Source: Bradyrhizobium xenonodulans (GTDB lineage Bacteria > Pseudomonadota > Alphaproteobacteria > Rhizobiales > Xanthobacteraceae). From it: a DNA stretch of 64,000 nt. The notes beneath the pieces were generated by a model that saw nothing but the letters and a program-made list of their open reading frames with translations, made no database searches and had not been told where the DNA came from. The position numbers were made by a program, and so were the translations under genes. Within the stretch, counting starts at the first letter, position 1, and every line of letters begins with the position of its first letter. The stretch is from contig NZ_CP089391.1 of NCBI RefSeq assembly GCF_027594865.1, forward strand, positions 372,001-436,000, given 5' to 3'. Positions 40,709-53,916 of this stretch are shown piece by piece.

Positions 40709-42919
40709 ATGGATCATTCGTCGCGCAGCAACGCCGCCCCCGCCAACGCGACCCGCATGGTCGACGTGCTGGTGCCGGTCGCGCTCGACCAGACCTATTC
40801 CTACAAGGTCCCGCGCGGGATGGAGCTGAAGGCGGGCGATCTCATTGGCGTGCCGCTCGGCCCGCGCGAGGTGCTGGCGGTGGTCTGGGCCGAAAACGCC
40901 AATCCCGATCCGCGGCTGCACAACCGCCTCAGGGAGGTCAGCGAGAAGCTCGACTTTCCGCCGCTGAAACCTGAGCTGCGTTCCGTGGTCGACTGGGTCG
41001 CCAATTACACGCTGAGCCCGCGCGGCATGGTGCTGCGGATGTGCCTGCGGATGGGCGAGAATCTCGGTCCCGAGCGGGTGCGTCCCGGCGTGCGCCTGGC
41101 CGGCGATCCCCCCAGGCGGCTGACACCGGCGCGCCAGCGCCTGATCGAGGTGCTGTCGGACCGGTTGCTGCACGGCAAGTCGGAAGCCGCCAAGGAGGCC
41201 GGCGTCTCGGCCGGCGTGATCGACGGCCTCGTCGACGAAGGCACGCTTACGGTCGAGCCGATGCCGCCGCCTCCGCCGCCACCCAGCCCCGATCCGGAGT
41301 TCGGCCGGCCGGATTTTTCGCCGCTCCAGCGTGCCGGGGTGGATGCGATGCGCGCGCTTGCGGCCAACGGCAGCTTCCACGTCGCGCTGCTCGACGGCGT
41401 CACCGGCTCGGGCAAGACCGAGGTCTATTTCGAGGCCGTCGCCGAAACGATCCGCCGCGGAAAACAGTCGCTGATCCTGATGCCGGAGATCGCGCTGACC
41501 GGCCAGTTCCTCGACCGCTTCGCGCAGCGCTTTGGCGTGCGGCCGATCGAATGGCACTCCGAATTGACACCGCGCACCCGCGCGCGCAATTGGGCGGCGA
41601 TCTCTGAAGGTTCGGCGCCGGTCGTGGTCGGCGCGCGCTCGGCGCTGTTCCTGCCTTACGGCAATCTCGGCCTCATCGTGGTCGATGAAGAGCACGACCA
41701 GGCCTACAAGCAGGACGAGGGCGTGCATTATCACGCCCGCGACATGGCGGTGGTGCGCGCGCATATCGCAAAAATTCCGATCGTGCTGGCCTCCGCGACG
41801 CCCTCGGTCGAGTCCGAGGTCAATGCCCGCAAGAACCGCTACCAGCGCATCGCGCTGCCTTCGCGCTTCGGCGGCCAGCACATGCCGCATATCGAGGCCA
41901 TCGACATGCGCCGCGAGCCGCCCGCGCGCGGCCGTTTCATCTCGCCGCGGCTTGCGGGCGAAATCAGGACCGCGATCGAGAAGCGCGAGCAGGCGCTGCT
42001 GTTCCTCAATCGCCGCGGCTATGCGCCGCTGACGCTGTGCCGGGCCTGCGGCCATCGCTTCGCCTGCACCATCTGCGATGCCTGGCTGGTCGATCATCGC
42101 TTCCGCCAGCGGCTGGTCTGCCATCACTGCGGTTTCTCGATGCCGCGGCCGCCAACCTGTCCGCATTGCGCGGCGGAGGAATCGCTGGTCGCGGTCGGCC
42201 CCGGCGTCGAGCGCTTGCAGGAGGAGGCGGCCGCGCTGTTCCCGGAGGCGCGGACCATGGTGCTGTCGAGCGATCTCATCACCTCGATCGAGACGATGCG
42301 CAGCGAGCTCAATGAGATTGCCGAAGGCCGCGTCGACGTCATCATCGGCACGCAGCTGGTGGCAAAAGGCCACAATTTCCCGCGGCTCAACCTCGTCGGC
42401 GTGGTCGACGCGGATCTTGGTCTTAGCAACGGCGATCCGCGCGCGGCGGAACGCACCTGGCAATTGCTCAACCAGGTGATCGGCCGCGCCGGCCGCGAGC
42501 AGGGCCGCGGCGTCGGCTATCTCCAGACCCACCAGCCCGATCATCCCGTGATGAAGGCGCTGATCGCCTGCGACCGCGAGGCCTTCTACGACAGCGAGAT
42601 CGACCTGCGCGATCGCACGCTCTATCCGCCGTTCGGCCGGCTGGCGAGCCTGATCATCTCCGCGGGCGACCGCCCGAGCGCGGAAGGTCTTGGCAGGAAA
42701 CTCGTTGCGCTCGCACCGCGTGACGAGCGCGTCGTGGTGCTGGGGCCGGCGGAAGCCCCGCTCGCGGTGATCAAGGGCCGCTACCGCTTCCGCATCCTGG
42801 TGAAATCGGCGCGCGGCTTCGATCTGTCGGACTATTTGCGCAACTGGCTCGCGGTCTGCCCGAAGCCGAAGGGCAATCAGAAACTCGAAGTGGACGTCGA
42901 TCCGCAGAGCTTTCTGTAG
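40709..42919 (+). CDS. priA: Primosomal replication helicase PriA
   Basis: PriA reloads the replisome at repaired forks. 736 residues: N-terminal 3'-DNA-binding domain (VDVLVPVALDQTYSYKVPRGMEL), winged helix, helicase core with Walker A GVTGSGKTEVYFEA and DEEHDQAYKQDEGVHYHARD, then the zinc-binding insert with four CxxC pairs (CRACGHRFACTIC; CHHCGF; CPHC) and the helicase C lobe (QLVAKGHNFPRLNLVGVVDAD). Head-to-head with xerC, about 120 bases between starts. Confidence 0.96.
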   Translation: MDHSSRSNAAPANATRMVDVLVPVALDQTYSYKVPRGMELKAGDLIGVPLGPREVLAVVWAENANPDPRLHNRLREVSEKLDFPPLKPELRSVVDWVANYTLSPRGMVLRMCLRMGENLGPERVRPGVRLAGDPPRRLTPARQRLIEVLSDRLLHGKSEAAKEAGVSAGVIDGLVDEGTLTVEPMPPPPPPPSPDPEFGRPDFSPLQRAGVDAMRALAANGSFHVALLDGVTGSGKTEVYFEAVAETIRRGKQSLILMPEIALTGQFLDRFAQRFGVRPIEWHSELTPRTRARNWAAISEGSAPVVVGARSALFLPYGNLGLIVVDEEHDQAYKQDEGVHYHARDMAVVRAHIAKIPIVLASATPSVESEVNARKNRYQRIALPSRFGGQHMPHIEAIDMRREPPARGRFISPRLAGEIRTAIEKREQALLFLNRRGYAPLTLCRACGHRFACTICDAWLVDHRFRQRLVCHHCGFSMPRPPTCPHCAAEESLVAVGPGVERLQEEAAALFPEARTMVLSSDLITSIETMRSELNEIAEGRVDVIIGTQLVAKGHNFPRLNLVGVVDADLGLSNGDPRAAERTWQLLNQVIGRAGREQGRGVGYLQTHQPDHPVMKALIACDREAFYDSEIDLRDRTLYPPFGRLASLIISAGDRPSAEGLGRKLVALAPRDERVVVLGPAEAPLAVIKGRYRFRILVKSARGFDLSDYLRNWLAVCPKPKGNQKLEVDVDPQSFL

Positions 42920-42970
42920 GGGCTGCGCTTTCCCCTCTCGTGCCCCGGACGCAATGACGACACAAACAAA

Positions 42971-43000
42971 AAGCCCGCGGTCCCCCAAGACCGCGGGCTT
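42971..43000. terminator. Bidirectional terminator between priA and rlpA
   Basis: AAGCCCGCGGTC and GACCGCGGGCTT form a 12-bp perfect stem around CCCCAA. AAACAAA on the left and GTTT on the right flank it, so it can serve the plus-strand priA and, with a T-rich tail, the minus-strand rlpA, which ends at 43061. Confidence 0.88.
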
Positions 43001-43060
43001 GTTTCATGCGCGCATCAAACTGATGAAAACTGCGCGTTGAGAGGTGGCGCCTGGAGCGCC

Positions 43061-43561
43061 TTAGGACACGACTTCCGCGGTGACGCGGCCGACGCCGGCG
43101 CCGGTGAGGCCGATGGCGCGGGCAGCGCCCGTGGAGAGGTCGAGAACACGGCCGCGAATGAACGGGCCGCGGTCATTGATGGTGACGATGACGCTCGAGC
43201 CGCCATGGGTGACGCGCAGCTTGGTGCCGAAGGGCAGCGAGCGGTGCGCCGCGGTCATGGCGTTCTGGTTGAAGCGCTGGCCCGAGGCCGTGCGGCTGCC
43301 GGACTCGTTGCCGTAATAGGAGGCCATGCCCGAGAAGCTGCGGCCGGTGCCGGAGGTCGGCGTCATCGACGCATTGGCGTTGCGCCAATCGGGGGGCGCG
43401 TTGGTATCGGCCTGAGCATGGTGGCGGTGATGATGATGCCGGTGATGCCGGGATTTGGCGGAAGCTTCGGTGGCAGTTCCACCGACGATGAGAGTTGCGG
43501 CAACGAAAGCGATCGCCGTACGCGGCCGGGTCACAGAGCCCAGCGTCTTCAAAGACAGCAT
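43061..43561 (-). CDS. rlpA: RlpA-like septal lytic transglycosylase with His-rich N-terminus
   Basis: A 166-residue exported double-psi beta-barrel protein of the RlpA family, which cleaves denuded glycan strands in septal peptidoglycan in some bacteria. After the signal peptide (AIAFVAATLIVGG...ASAKS) come HHRHHHHRHH at residues 39-48, then GMASYYGNESGSRTASGQRF, the conserved MTAAHRSLPFGTKLRVTH and VTINDRGPFIRGRVLDLS. It lacks a SPOR domain and a clear lipobox. The ATG at 43561 is reached 22 bases after an 18-bp palindrome. Confidence 0.88.
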   Translation of the reverse strand: MLSLKTLGSVTRPRTAIAFVAATLIVGGTATEASAKSRHHRHHHHRHHAQADTNAPPDWRNANASMTPTSGTGRSFSGMASYYGNESGSRTASGQRFNQNAMTAAHRSLPFGTKLRVTHGGSSVIVTINDRGPFIRGRVLDLSTGAARAIGLTGAGVGRVTAEVVS

Positions 43562-43582
43562 TTAGTGGTCCCTAAGCTAGTA

Positions 43583-43600
43583 TTGCCACATATGTGGCAA
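43583..43600. promoter_or_regulatory. Perfect 18-bp palindrome upstream of rlpA
   Basis: TTGCCACATATGTGGCAA is a perfect palindrome at 22-39 bases before the rlpA ATG, within the expected core promoter. It is the size and symmetry of a dimeric regulator operator. No known consensus is claimed. Confidence 0.55.
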
Positions 43601-44222
43601 GTGGAGCCCCCATCAGTTTGTGAGCGGGACCGCGTTTCGATTCCTAATGAGGCGTGAATTGGGCAGTAATTCTGTTCTGTGTCGTCATGAAATATCTTGT
43701 GACTGGCACTGATATTGCAGCCGAAGTTCCGTAATCTTCCGCTTTAACAGTTCTTTAACCTATTTATTACTTGCGAATACTGTAGAACGAAGTCATCACA
43801 CTTCGTGTTTAGAATTGGGTAAGTATTCGGGAAGAGTTGGCAACCCGCCCCCGAATCACGCCTCAGCGATCCGTGTTCATGGCGGCTATGCGCTGAGGGC
43901 AGGAACGAACGGACAAGAGACGGACGTAAGGCTCACGGCAATTCCGTGACGTGGCAGGTCCTCGCCGGATCATCGGGCATGTCGTCGCGAAGCTGTCGCG
44001 GACTGCGACGAACTGGGGACAGAACCTCGTGCCTTTAATTTGGCGTCATGTTGCACCTGCGCGCCTGCTATGTTAGCAAAGCCGCGATTTTTACGGACCC
44101 GGCACCTCCCGTGTCGGCCGAAAATCGAAGTCCCGCTTGAATTCCAAGGGCTTGGATCGCTAGGCGCCGCTTTGTGGCGACGGTTTTTCCCTTGCGAGTT
44201 TGACAGCAAAAAGAGCGCGTCT
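43601..44222. other. Long atpH/rlpA spacer with structured elements
   Basis: This 620-base stretch has no recognisable protein gene. It holds the CtrA-type motif at 43744, CcrM-type GANTC sites at 43639 and 43853, and two hairpins: CCTCAGCG/CGCTGAGG (43861-43898) and TCACGG/CCGTGA (43933-43949). The atp promoter must lie here. A small RNA is possible between 43840 and 43960. Confidence 0.5.
43744..43759. promoter_or_regulatory. CtrA-type binding motif
   Basis: TTAACAGTTCTTTAAC is an exact match to TTAA-N7-TTAAC, the binding site of the cell-cycle response regulator CtrA in alphaproteobacteria. It lies 183 bases before the rlpA ATG and 464 before atpH. Regulation of the septal gene rlpA is the more natural reading. 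Confidence 0.62.
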
Positions 44223-46312
<2,090 letters not shown>

Positions 46313-46320
46313 CAGCAAGC

Positions 46321-46396
46321 ATGGCCGGGTCTTCCGGCCATGACCGCTTCGCGAGCGACAAGACAATAAGAAGCGTGCCCGGCGCCCGGCCGGGCA
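46321..46396 (+). promoter_or_regulatory. Two stem-loops between atpA and atpG
   Basis: ATGGCCGG/CCGGCCAT (46321-46341, 8-bp stem) and TGCCCGG/CCGGGCA (46376-46396, 7-bp stem, loop CGCCCGG). Neither has a T run, so they are more likely mRNA stabilising or processing elements than full terminators inside the operon. Confidence 0.6.
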
Positions 46397-46456
46397 TTGC
46401 GATCGGGACAGGCTAGCGGTCCGACGACTCAGTCGAACCGCCGGGGTGAACGAAGA

Positions 46457-47332
46457 ATGGCGTCACTTAAAGACATGCGCGTGCGCATCGCCTCCACCAA
46501 GGCGACGCAAAAGATCACCAAGGCCATGCAGATGGTCGCGGCGTCCAGGTTGCGCCGCGCCCAGCAGGCGGCCGAGGCTGCACGCCCCTATGCCGACAAG
46601 ATGAGCGCGGTGATCTCCAACATCGCCAGCGCTGCCGCGGGTTCGCCCGGCGCGCCGGCGCTGCTGGCCGGCACCGGCAAGGACCAGGTTCACCTGCTGC
46701 TGGTCTGCACCGGCGAGCGCGGCCTGTCCGGTGCGTTCAACTCCTCGATCGTGCGTCTCGCCCGCGAGCGTGCCCAGGCGCTGATGGCGCAGGGCAAGGA
46801 CGTGAAATTCTTCTGCGTCGGCCGCAAGGGCTATGAGCAGCTTCGTCGTCTGTTCGACAAGCAGATCGTCGAGCATCTCGACCTGCGCAGCGTTCGCCAG
46901 CTCGGCTTCGTCAATGCCGAGGACATCGCCAAGAAGGTGCTGGCCCGTTTCGAGAACGGCGAGTTCGACGTCTGCACGCTGTTCTACGCGCAGTTCAGGT
47001 CGGTGATCGCCCAGATCCCGACCGCGCAGCAGATCATTCCGCTGGTCGTGGAAGAGAAGGCGGCGAACGCGCCGTCGACGTCCTACGAATATGAGCCGGA
47101 GGAGGACGAACTCCTTTCGGGCCTGCTGCCGCGCAACATCGCGGTGCAGATCTTCCGCGCGCTGCTGGAAAACAACGCTTCGTTCTACGGCGCGCAGATG
47201 AGCTCGATGGACAACGCCACCCGCAACGCCGGCGAAATGATCCGCAAGCAAACCCAGATCTACAACCGAACCCGTCAAGCCCAGATCACCAAGGAGCTGA
47301 TCGAGATCATCTCCGGCGCCGAGGCGGTCTGA
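46457..47332 (+). CDS. atpG: ATP synthase F1 gamma subunit
   Basis: Central rotor stalk, 291 residues. [32 protein letters not shown] is the conserved N-terminal coiled coil (residues 1-32, given here in brief as [11 protein letters not shown]...), [13 protein letters not shown] lies near 86, and the C-terminal helix has [22 protein letters not shown] at 46457 chosen over a longer frame that runs into the hairpin region. Confidence 0.97.
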   Translation: MASLKDMRVRIASTKATQKITKAMQMVAASRLRRAQQAAEAARPYADKMSAVISNIASAAAGSPGAPALLAGTGKDQVHLLLVCTGERGLSGAFNSSIVRLARERAQALMAQGKDVKFFCVGRKGYEQLRRLFDKQIVEHLDLRSVRQLGFVNAEDIAKKVLARFENGEFDVCTLFYAQFRSVIAQIPTAQQIIPLVVEEKAANAPSTSYEYEPEEDELLSGLLPRNIAVQIFRALLENNASFYGAQMSSMDNATRNAGEMIRKQTQIYNRTRQAQITKELIEIISGAEAV

Positions 47333-47363
47333 CGCACGAACTAAACGACGGTCGTTCAAGTAA

Positions 47364-48830
<1,467 letters not shown>

Positions 48831-48832
48831 GG

Positions 48833-49330
<498 letters not shown>

Positions 49331-49331
<1 letters not shown>

Positions 49332-49355
49332 GCCCCGGGGCATTGCTTCGGGGCT
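49331..49355 (+). terminator. Hairpin at the end of the atp operon
   Basis: AGCCCCG and CGGGGCT form a 7-bp stem starting on the last base of the atpC stop codon. There is no T run, so its strength is uncertain. Confidence 0.5.
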
Positions 49356-49480
49356 CGAGCTCGGAATTCCTGAATAAGTTCAGCGCTCGTCACTGACCGT
49401 GGCGGGCGCTGAAACTTTGTTGCACCGCGCCGGAGATCGCGGCATTCTGCCCTCGCGAATTTGTTCCGGGGCTGGTGCAG

Positions 49481-51160
49481 ATGAAACGCAAGATCGCAGC
49501 GATTTTCGCAGCCGATATTGCCGGTTATTCGAGACTGGTCGCGGAAGATGAAGAGGAGACGCTGCGGCGTCTGGCCTCCTATCGCGAGGTCGTCGACGAT
49601 TTCATTGCGAAGGCCGGCGGACGCATCTTCAACACGGCGGGCGATGCCGTGCTCGCGGAATTTCCGAGCGCAGTCGATGCGGTGCGTTGCGCGATCGACA
49701 TCCAGGAATCCCTGCGGACCCGCAACATGGCCTATCCGCCGAGCCGGCAGATGTCGTTCCGCATCGGCATCACCATCGGCGACGTGGTCGAGCGCGATGG
49801 CGATCTGCTCGGCGACGGCGTCAACATCGCAGCAAGGCTGGAAGGCCTGGCCGAAGTCGGCGGCATCTGCGTCTCGCGCGCGGTGCATGAGCAGGTCGCC
49901 AACAAGCTCTCGGTCCAGTTCGCCGATATCGGCGCGCAGGAGGTCAAGAACATCCCGACGCCGGTGCACGCCTACATGGTGGCGATGCGGCGCGAGGACG
50001 GCACTTATGCCAAGCCGCAGCTGAAGAAGGCGGCCTCCAAGGTGGCCGCAGCACCGGTCTGGATGTGGCCGCTGGTGGTTGCCGTCGTCTCGATCGTCGC
50101 CATCGGCGTCAGCGGCTTTCTCTACAACACCAAGCTCAAGCAGACCGCGAGCGTCGCAGCGCGGGCGGCGTCCCCCAGTGCCTCCCCAAGTGCCTTGCCG
50201 AGCGCGACGCCGGCTGCAACGACAACGGCGCCGACCCCAATGCCGACCCAGCTCGCCAAGGCGCCGATGGCACCGACGAATGCCGGCGCCGCGATGGCTC
50301 CGATGCCTGCACCGTCACCATCCGCGGCGCCGATGACCGGCAAGCTCAATGCCGACAGCGTGCCCTTCATCAATGAACGCGTCCGCAATTATCTGGCCGG
50401 CGACTATTCCGCGGCCGGCGACTACAAGGCCTTCGCGCTCAATGTCGGCGGCTTCACGGGCTCGGCGTTGAACCAGCCAAGCGAGGAGGCCGCGCGCAAC
50501 TCCGCGATCGAGCAGTGCCAGAAGCGGGCCGATGCCGCGCAATCGCCGCGGCGCTGCGAGCTCTACGCGGTCGGCAACAATGTGGTCTACACCCACGGCA
50601 AGCCGCCGATGCCGCCGCAGCCCTTCGTGCGGCACGATGCCGTGATCGAGCGGCCGTTCGCCTCGAAGGATTTTCCGATCGTGCGCGAACCGCAGAAAGT
50701 CCGGCTCGAAAACATATTCGCGCCGGCGGCGAAAGCCCGCTCGGTCGCGCTCGGCCCGGGCGGTCAATACTTCATGGTGCTGGGCGCATCATCCGCCGAC
50801 GATGCCGCGCGGCGTTCGCTGGAATCCTGCGGCGCGATCGCCGGCGTGGCCTGCCTGGTCGTCGCGATCGACGACAATTTCGTCGTGCCGATCCCGACCC
50901 TGTTCAGGATCACCGGCTTCTTCAATGCCGCGTCCAACGCCTCGATCGTGGCGGATGCGCGCGGCGAGGTCATGCGCAAGCTCACCGACGCCATGGGCTG
51001 GAACGCCGTCGCCGTTGGCATCGCAGGCCGTCCCGGCCTCGGCCTCAAGGCCGCCGACGAGCAGACCGCGGTCAATTCGGCACTCGCCGACTGCGCCAAG
51101 CGCGACAGCGATTGCCACGTCATCGCGATCGGCCCGTTCACGGTGGGACCGGTGAATTAG
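49481..51160 (+). CDS. Membrane class III nucleotide cyclase with periplasmic DUF4189-like repeats
   Basis: A 559-residue protein. Residues 1-170 form a class III cyclase domain: metal Asp12 (FAADIAGYSRL) and Asp55 (NTAGDAVLAEF), transition-state Asn115 and Arg119 (GDGVNIAARLEGL). The usual base-selecting Lys before GD is Asn51. A single membrane helix follows at about 183-206 (WMWPLVVAVVSIVAIGVSGFL), then a Pro/Ala/Met-rich linker and two Cys-containing modules near 300-390 and 420-555 (SVALGPGGQYFMVLGASS, RRSLESC) resembling DUF4189. The catalytic domain is cytoplasmic and the repeats periplasmic, suggesting an envelope sensor. A GTG six bases upstream is an alternative start. Confidence 0.85.
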   Translation: MKRKIAAIFAADIAGYSRLVAEDEEETLRRLASYREVVDDFIAKAGGRIFNTAGDAVLAEFPSAVDAVRCAIDIQESLRTRNMAYPPSRQMSFRIGITIGDVVERDGDLLGDGVNIAARLEGLAEVGGICVSRAVHEQVANKLSVQFADIGAQEVKNIPTPVHAYMVAMRREDGTYAKPQLKKAASKVAAAPVWMWPLVVAVVSIVAIGVSGFLYNTKLKQTASVAARAASPSASPSALPSATPAATTTAPTPMPTQLAKAPMAPTNAGAAMAPMPAPSPSAAPMTGKLNADSVPFINERVRNYLAGDYSAAGDYKAFALNVGGFTGSALNQPSEEAARNSAIEQCQKRADAAQSPRRCELYAVGNNVVYTHGKPPMPPQPFVRHDAVIERPFASKDFPIVREPQKVRLENIFAPAAKARSVALGPGGQYFMVLGASSADDAARRSLESCGAIAGVACLVVAIDDNFVVPIPTLFRITGFFNAASNASIVADARGEVMRKLTDAMGWNAVAVGIAGRPGLGLKAADEQTAVNSALADCAKRDSDCHVIAIGPFTVGPVN

Positions 51161-51452
51161 CGCGATGGGAGCGAGCGCCTCGTCCTTCGAGACGACCGCT
51201 CCGCGGTCTCCTCAGGATGAGGCTGTGCAACAGCCTTGCTTGTCGAAATTGTTGCCGCGCACTCCGTCGTCATCCTGAGGGTCCGCCGGAGGCGGACGTC
51301 TCGAAGGATGGCCGCAGGTGAGCTTCGCGCCACGTTTTCTTGACTGCGACAACCATGCCTTGCGGGGAGGGCTAGGGAGAGGGGCGGCCCTCGAAAATTT
51401 CTCTAATCTTTCCAACCCCATCCCTACTGTGCATGGGGTTGTTTCCGCAGTT
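51161..51452. other. Intergenic with two fragments of repeat family C
   Basis: Family C pieces lie at about 51183-51222 (CCTTCGAGACGACC, CTCCTCAGGATGAGG) and 51270-51310 (CATCCTGAGGGTCCGCC, GGACGTCTCGAAGGATGG). They are inverted relative to each other and separated by unrelated sequence. No gene is recognised in the rest. Confidence 0.65.
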
Positions 51453-51974
51453 TCAGTTTCCGAACGCCGCAAACTGCTGCGCCACCGCGCGATACACCTC
51501 GCGCCGGAATGGCACGACCACATCGGGGACGCGGTCGAGCCGCTCCCAGCGCCAGGCGTCGAACTCCGCGGGCTGGTTGTTGCGCGGCGTCAGCGGATCG
51601 ATTTCGTCATCGTTGCCGGTGAAGCGCAGCGCGAACCATTTCTGGCGCTGGCCGCGGAATTTTGCGAGGCGATGCGTCTGCGGTCCGTCGTAGGGCGGGA
51701 ACTCGTAGGTGAGCCAGTCGGTCTCGCCCAGATAGCTCGCGCTTGTGACGCTGGTCTCTTCCCACAGCTCGCGCATCGCGGCGTCGCGCAGGTCCTCGCC
51801 TTCGTCGACACCCCCTTGCGGCATCTGCCAGTCGAGGCCCGGCAGGATGATCTCGGGTCCGTCGCCCTTGAAGCGGTGGCCGATCAGCACGCGGCCTTCG
51901 GTATTGAAGAGGGCGATGCCTACGTTAGGGCGGTAGGGTTTTTCATTCGTCACGCGCGGATCTTTCGTCGTCAT
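51453..51974 (-). CDS. RppH-family Nudix hydrolase, paralogue 1
   Basis: A 173-residue Nudix hydrolase of the RNA pyrophosphohydrolase group. The Nudix box is GGVDEGEDLRDAAMRELWEE near 54-73. YRPNVGIALFNTEGRVLIGHR, WQMPQGG and [15 protein letters not shown] are typical of RppH, which removes pyrophosphate from mRNA 5' ends to start decay. A second RppH-type gene follows upstream at 52018, so which one is the main decapping enzyme is unclear. ATG 51974. Confidence 0.9.
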   Translation of the reverse strand: MTTKDPRVTNEKPYRPNVGIALFNTEGRVLIGHRFKGDGPEIILPGLDWQMPQGGVDEGEDLRDAAMRELWEETSVTSASYLGETDWLTYEFPPYDGPQTHRLAKFRGQRQKWFALRFTGNDDEIDPLTPRNNQPAEFDAWRWERLDRVPDVVVPFRREVYRAVAQQFAAFGN

Positions 51975-52017
51975 CCCCGGCGATGCATTAGCATCGAACT
52001 TGGAATGACGATTTGAT

Positions 52018-52524
52018 TTATTCGTCCGCCAGCGCGGAAAATTCCTTCACCACACGCTCATAGACCGGGCGCTTGAACGGGATGATCAGCCCGGTCAGGT
52101 TCTTCATCGGCTCCCAGCGCCAGCTCACGAACTCGGCCTTGTGGCCGCCGCCGCCGGGCTTCTCGACATTGATCTCGCTGTCCTTGCCGGTGAAGCGGAC
52201 CGCGAACCATTTCTGGCGCTGGCCGCGATAGCGGCCCTTCCAGGCGCGCCCCGCAACCGTGCGCGGGATGTCGTAGATCAGCCAGTCCGGGACCTCGCCG
52301 AGTCGCTCGACCGAGCGCACGCTGGTCTCCTCGTAGAGCTCGCGCTTGGCCGCGTCCCAGGTGTCCTCGCCGGGATCGACGCCGCCTTGCGGCATCTGCC
52401 AGACATGGCTGTCGTCGACATGCTCGATGCCGCCGGCACGGCGGCCGATGAACACCAGTCCCTTCGTGTTGATCAGCATGACGCCGACACAGGTCCGGTA
52501 GGGCAGATCCTCATAACGCGCCAT
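52018..52524 (-). CDS. rppH: RNA pyrophosphohydrolase RppH, paralogue 2
   Basis: A 168-residue Nudix enzyme: [47 protein letters not shown] with the Nudix box split across residues 46-70, [22 protein letters not shown] and [15 protein letters not shown]. It is closer than its neighbour to standard alphaproteobacterial RppH in length and N-terminus. The two genes are tandem with 43 bases between, an evident duplication. Confidence 0.9.
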   Translation of the reverse strand: MARYEDLPYRTCVGVMLINTKGLVFIGRRAGGIEHVDDSHVWQMPQGGVDPGEDTWDAAKRELYEETSVRSVERLGEVPDWLIYDIPRTVAGRAWKGRYRGQRQKWFAVRFTGKDSEINVEKPGGGGHKAEFVSWRWEPMKNLTGLIIPFKRPVYERVVKEFSALADE

Positions 52525-52598
52525 TCCGGAAGACCTCTCGCGTGCTTTGGTGGGGGCATGCCGGTCCCACAGGACCCGTGCCGTACCAATCCGTTGAT

Positions 52599-53825
52599 TT
52601 AGCTGGATTTTGATTTCAGCATCGCGGTTGTCAATGGCACCAAAAGGATACCCCGGTCGCCCAATGTCTTGGTCCAGGCGCCGATGCGCTCGATCGAGAC
52701 AGGGAGGGCCGAGGCGGTGCCGATGGCGACGCCGCGCTCCCGTGCGGCCGATTCGAGCTTGCTCAGGGCGCGGTCGATCTCGGCCGGGGTCGGCACCACG
52801 TCGATCGCGATGTCGCCCTTGCCGAACGGCATCGCCGCGGTGGCCGCGGCCTGGGGCGCGATGCTGCGGGGTGAAGAGCCGTCGTCGAAGAAGCCGAGGC
52901 CGCGCTTGGCCGCCTCGCGGATGATCGGCTGCATCGCCGGCTCGGTCGCGATGAAGCGGGCGCCCATGAAATTGGCGAGGCCGGCATAGCCCTGCATCCG
53001 GCTGAGGTGCCAGTACAGGCGGTCCATGTTCTGGTCGGGGCTGAGCGAGGTCAGCAGTGTCTGCGGTCCGGGATCGTTGTCCGGGAAGTCATAGGGCTCC
53101 ATCGGGATCTGGAGGAAGATCTCGTGGCGCTGGACGCGGGCCCGTTCGGCGAGCTTGCCGGGGTCGGCGCCATAGGGCGTGAAGGCCAGCGTCACCGCCG
53201 GCGGCAGCCGCATGATGGCATCCGTGGTCTTGGCCGCACCGACCCCGAGGCCGCCGATCAGGATCGCGACCACAGGCATCTTCGCGGCCTTGGCGCGATC
53301 AGAATCCGCCGCATAGACGTTGAACGGCTTCAGCTCGCCGGCGACCACCGGGATCATGCCATAGCGCGACTTCTCCAGCAGCTTTGGATCGATCCCGGCC
53401 ATGACGGGCGGCGGGGCGGCCGCGGCCGCCGCCTCGCTCTTGTCGGCGGCCTCGCCGCTGCCGATCACGACGTCATGGCGCGTTCCGGTGGAGCCGTCGA
53501 TCATGGTGACGGTCTTCTGCTCGCCGGCCTGCTTCGGAGCCTCCTTGGTCTCGTGCTTGCCTTCCTGCTTGGTCTCCTGGCCATGGCTGGAGGCGGCAGG
53601 CTTCTCGTCCGCGGCCTTGCCGGGCTCGCGGATCGCGAGCCGCGTCATCGGCTCGCCGCCGAGCGGATCCTTGTTGAAGATGGCGAAGCCGGCAAAGGCG
53701 GCCAGGAACAGGCCGAGCATGACGGCGAGCGCCTGCATGGCCGTGAACGGCAGCCGCAGCCGCCGCTTCCGGCGCGGCTTGTCCTGTCCGAGCGGGGCGC
53801 TCAGATCATCGGCCGTTTCAGTCAT
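52599..53825 (-). CDS. Divergent polysaccharide deacetylase family protein (YibQ-like)
   Basis: A 408-residue protein anchored by one helix near 34-53 ([20 protein letters not shown]) after a basic cytoplasmic head (PRRKRRLRL). A low-complexity Lys/Glu/Ala-rich stretch (about 70-130, [19 protein letters not shown]) precedes the domain beginning [19 protein letters not shown], with [18 protein letters not shown] and [17 protein letters not shown]. This is the divergent deacetylase (DUF610) family with altered metal residues; envelope glycan work is inferred. ATG 53825; the longer frame is rejected. Confidence 0.88.
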   Translation of the reverse strand: MTETADDLSAPLGQDKPRRKRRLRLPFTAMQALAVMLGLFLAAFAGFAIFNKDPLGGEPMTRLAIREPGKAADEKPAASSHGQETKQEGKHETKEAPKQAGEQKTVTMIDGSTGTRHDVVIGSGEAADKSEAAAAAAPPPVMAGIDPKLLEKSRYGMIPVVAGELKPFNVYAADSDRAKAAKMPVVAILIGGLGVGAAKTTDAIMRLPPAVTLAFTPYGADPGKLAERARVQRHEIFLQIPMEPYDFPDNDPGPQTLLTSLSPDQNMDRLYWHLSRMQGYAGLANFMGARFIATEPAMQPIIREAAKRGLGFFDDGSSPRSIAPQAAATAAMPFGKGDIAIDVVPTPAEIDRALSKLESAARERGVAIGTASALPVSIERIGAWTKTLGDRGILLVPLTTAMLKSKSS

Positions 53826-53916
53826 GTGCGATCCCGAATCACTCCCCCGACGATACCACGCCGAGGTCAAGCGGCGGCAGGCCGGGATAGGCCGGGGACG
53901 CCCTGGAGTTCCAAGC

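Noticed and set aside
43780..44222. tRNA or known structural RNA in the atpH spacer
   Set aside because: No cloverleaf, CCA end or recognised RNA core could be found by eye; only simple hairpins.
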